Shown one piece after another: positions 63,117 to 64,000 of a DNA stretch of 64,000 nucleotides. This DNA comes from Halopelagius inordinatus. GTDB taxonomy: Archaea; Halobacteriota; Halobacteria; Halobacteriales; Haloferacaceae. The stretch's first letter is position 1; every line of letters begins with the position of its first letter. Below the pieces are notes generated by a model. That model worked only from the letters and a program-made list of their open reading frames with translations. It was not told where the DNA came from and did no database searches. The DNA lies in the NCBI RefSeq assembly GCF_900113245.1, contig NZ_FOOQ01000001.1:868001-932000 (forward strand), given 5' to 3'. A program made the position numbers and the translations under genes.

Positions 63117-63365
63117 GTGTCCCTGATGCATCGCGAGCTCCGGGAAACTCTCCACGTCGAGAACAGGAAGCAGGTGACTATGGAAAACTACACCCTCGGT
63201 CATCTTCGAGAAGAGGACGTGCAGATGTTCACGTTGAGGACAGGTTACGCCATTACCGGTGGCACCTGCTCACTACTGGGCGCTCAACCGGCGGCCAATA
63301 CCACCCTTCCATTCAGGGGTATTGGTGCCACTAAGGGGTCGTACGTCCCGAAAAAAGCCAAATAA
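63117..63365 (+). CDS. Hypothetical small protein
   Basis: A protein of 82 residues from GTG 63117; in-frame ATGs at 63126 and 63180 are alternatives. It contains MENYTLGHLREEDVQMFTL followed by a glycine-rich hydrophobic stretch (GYAITGGTCSLLGA) and a lysine-rich end. It is neither acidic nor recognised. It could be a small secreted or membrane-active peptide, or chance. Low support. Confidence 0.35.
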   Translation: MSLMHRELRETLHVENRKQVTMENYTLGHLREEDVQMFTLRTGYAITGGTCSLLGAQPAANTTLPFRGIGATKGSYVPKKAK

Positions 63366-63444
63366 GGCATAGAAGAAGGCGAAGCGATTCTAACTTATTC
63401 ACAACATTCCCGAACTAACACCAATAGGCTTCGGAACCGTAGCT

Positions 63445-64000
63445 ATGTGTATGATTGTTGAAGTGGACGGCCAGCGTGTAGACATCAAGCACTATGCGGC
63501 CATTTTTCTCCAGAGCCTCCACGAGTTAGGAGGAACGGCGAACACCCGCGACATCGCGACGCGCAGTGGCCTCGCGACGTGGCAGGTAAACGAGGCGTAC
63601 AAGCAAACTGAAGATATGGGATTGGTCGCATGGTACGGGAAGTACGACGCCACATCGCGCGGCCCCGGTTCCGACCCCAAGCTCTACGAGTTGACTGGTT
63701 CAGGCCGACGAGTGGTTGAGCGTGGCGTTCCCGGCAAGGTCATCGCACTCAACCAGACCGGCGCAAAGCTCCCCGAGCAGGAAATTAACGAACTAAAGGA
63801 ATGGGTTGCCCGCGTAGAAGGAAAGGTCAACGCGGCGGAACAGAGCGAGGTCTCCCATCGATTTGATGAATTCCGGGCACGTTTGGATGAGGCCGAGAAC
63901 GTCGAGGATGTACAAGAGGACCTCGCTAACCTTGAGGAGTATCTGTATGAGTGGCACGAGAGTGCAGAGACATACCTGCGAGCCATCCGACGCGCACTAC
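63445..64000 (+). CDS. Winged-helix regulator with coiled-coil tail (partial)
   Basis: An open frame without stop reaches the right edge; 185 codons are visible. Start ATG 63445 (or 63451). Residues about 12-95 form a winged-helix domain (LHELGGTANTRDIATRSGLA, EDMGLVAWYGKYDATSRGPG, LYELTGSGRRVVERG). Residues from about 110 are acidic coiled coil (NELKEWVARVEGKVNAAEQS, LANLEEYLYEWHES). It may be the first gene of another operon in the island. A tattc-containing TATA-like box lies near 63391-63400. Confidence 0.75.
   Translation, partial: MCMIVEVDGQRVDIKHYAAIFLQSLHELGGTANTRDIATRSGLATWQVNEAYKQTEDMGLVAWYGKYDATSRGPGSDPKLYELTGSGRRVVERGVPGKVIALNQTGAKLPEQEINELKEWVARVEGKVNAAEQSEVSHRFDEFRARLDEAENVEDVQEDLANLEEYLYEWHESAETYLRAIRRAL

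Noticed and set aside
47617-64000. Integrase, transposase or CRISPR array
   Set aside because: No tyrosine-recombinase RHRY pattern, no transposase motifs and no regularly spaced direct repeats were seen in this region.

Overview
The window is a haloarchaeal sequence. It is GC-rich, its proteins are strongly acidic, promoters often place a TATA-like box about 27 nt before the start codon (leaderless transcripts), and start/stop codons overlap as TGATG or ATGA. It carries archaeal markers (TFB, RpoL, GatA/GatC, archaeal-type CoaBC, an archaeal T4P-type ATPase/TadC pair). A member of the Haloferacales is my best inference; the species cannot be fixed from this alone.

Region 1 (about 0.1-47.5 kb) is ordinary chromosome. 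In order: two small haloarchaeal genes; a nine-gene Mrp/Mnh-type Na+/H+ antiporter operon (E-F-G-DUF4040-B-C-D-D-D, 1.4-9.6 kb); CoaBC; two redox/lipoprotein genes; two convergent Trk potassium-uptake modules (14.6-20.0 kb); gatC-gatA; a TFB gene; a Nudix hydrolase; an asparagine-synthase-like protein coupled to a PHP phosphoesterase; purL; two tandem GH13 alpha-glucosidases; hisF; rpoL; two metallo-beta-lactamase-fold proteins; a membrane J-domain protein; a DNA-glycosylase-like protein; a secretion/pilus ATPase with its two-domain membrane platform; a methyltransferase; a thioredoxin-reductase-like flavoprotein; and an HTTM membrane protein.

Region 2 (about 47.6-64 kb) begins at a tRNA-Gly(UCC) gene, after which base composition drops and genes become small, unfamiliar or broken. 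This looks like an accessory island using a tRNA as its edge, although no integrase or second attachment repeat is visible in the window. Its core (50.4-60.6 kb) is a five-gene locus that I read as a class 2 DISARM anti-phage system: a 5-methylcytosine methyltransferase (drmMII), drmE, the drmA helicase, drmB (DUF1998) and drmC (phospholipase D). In this model the methyltransferase marks self DNA while DrmA/DrmB and partners act on incoming DNA.

Two clearly related short winged-helix proteins flank the DISARM locus (49.3 kb on + and 62.9 kb on -). The distal one sits directly upstream of a small protein with a D...ExK pattern that could be a restriction-like nuclease. The island also holds a small three-gene operon whose last gene is broken by a frameshift and a stop codon, a decayed antitoxin-like gene just after drmC, a Tat lipoprotein, and a winged-helix/coiled-coil gene that runs off the right edge.
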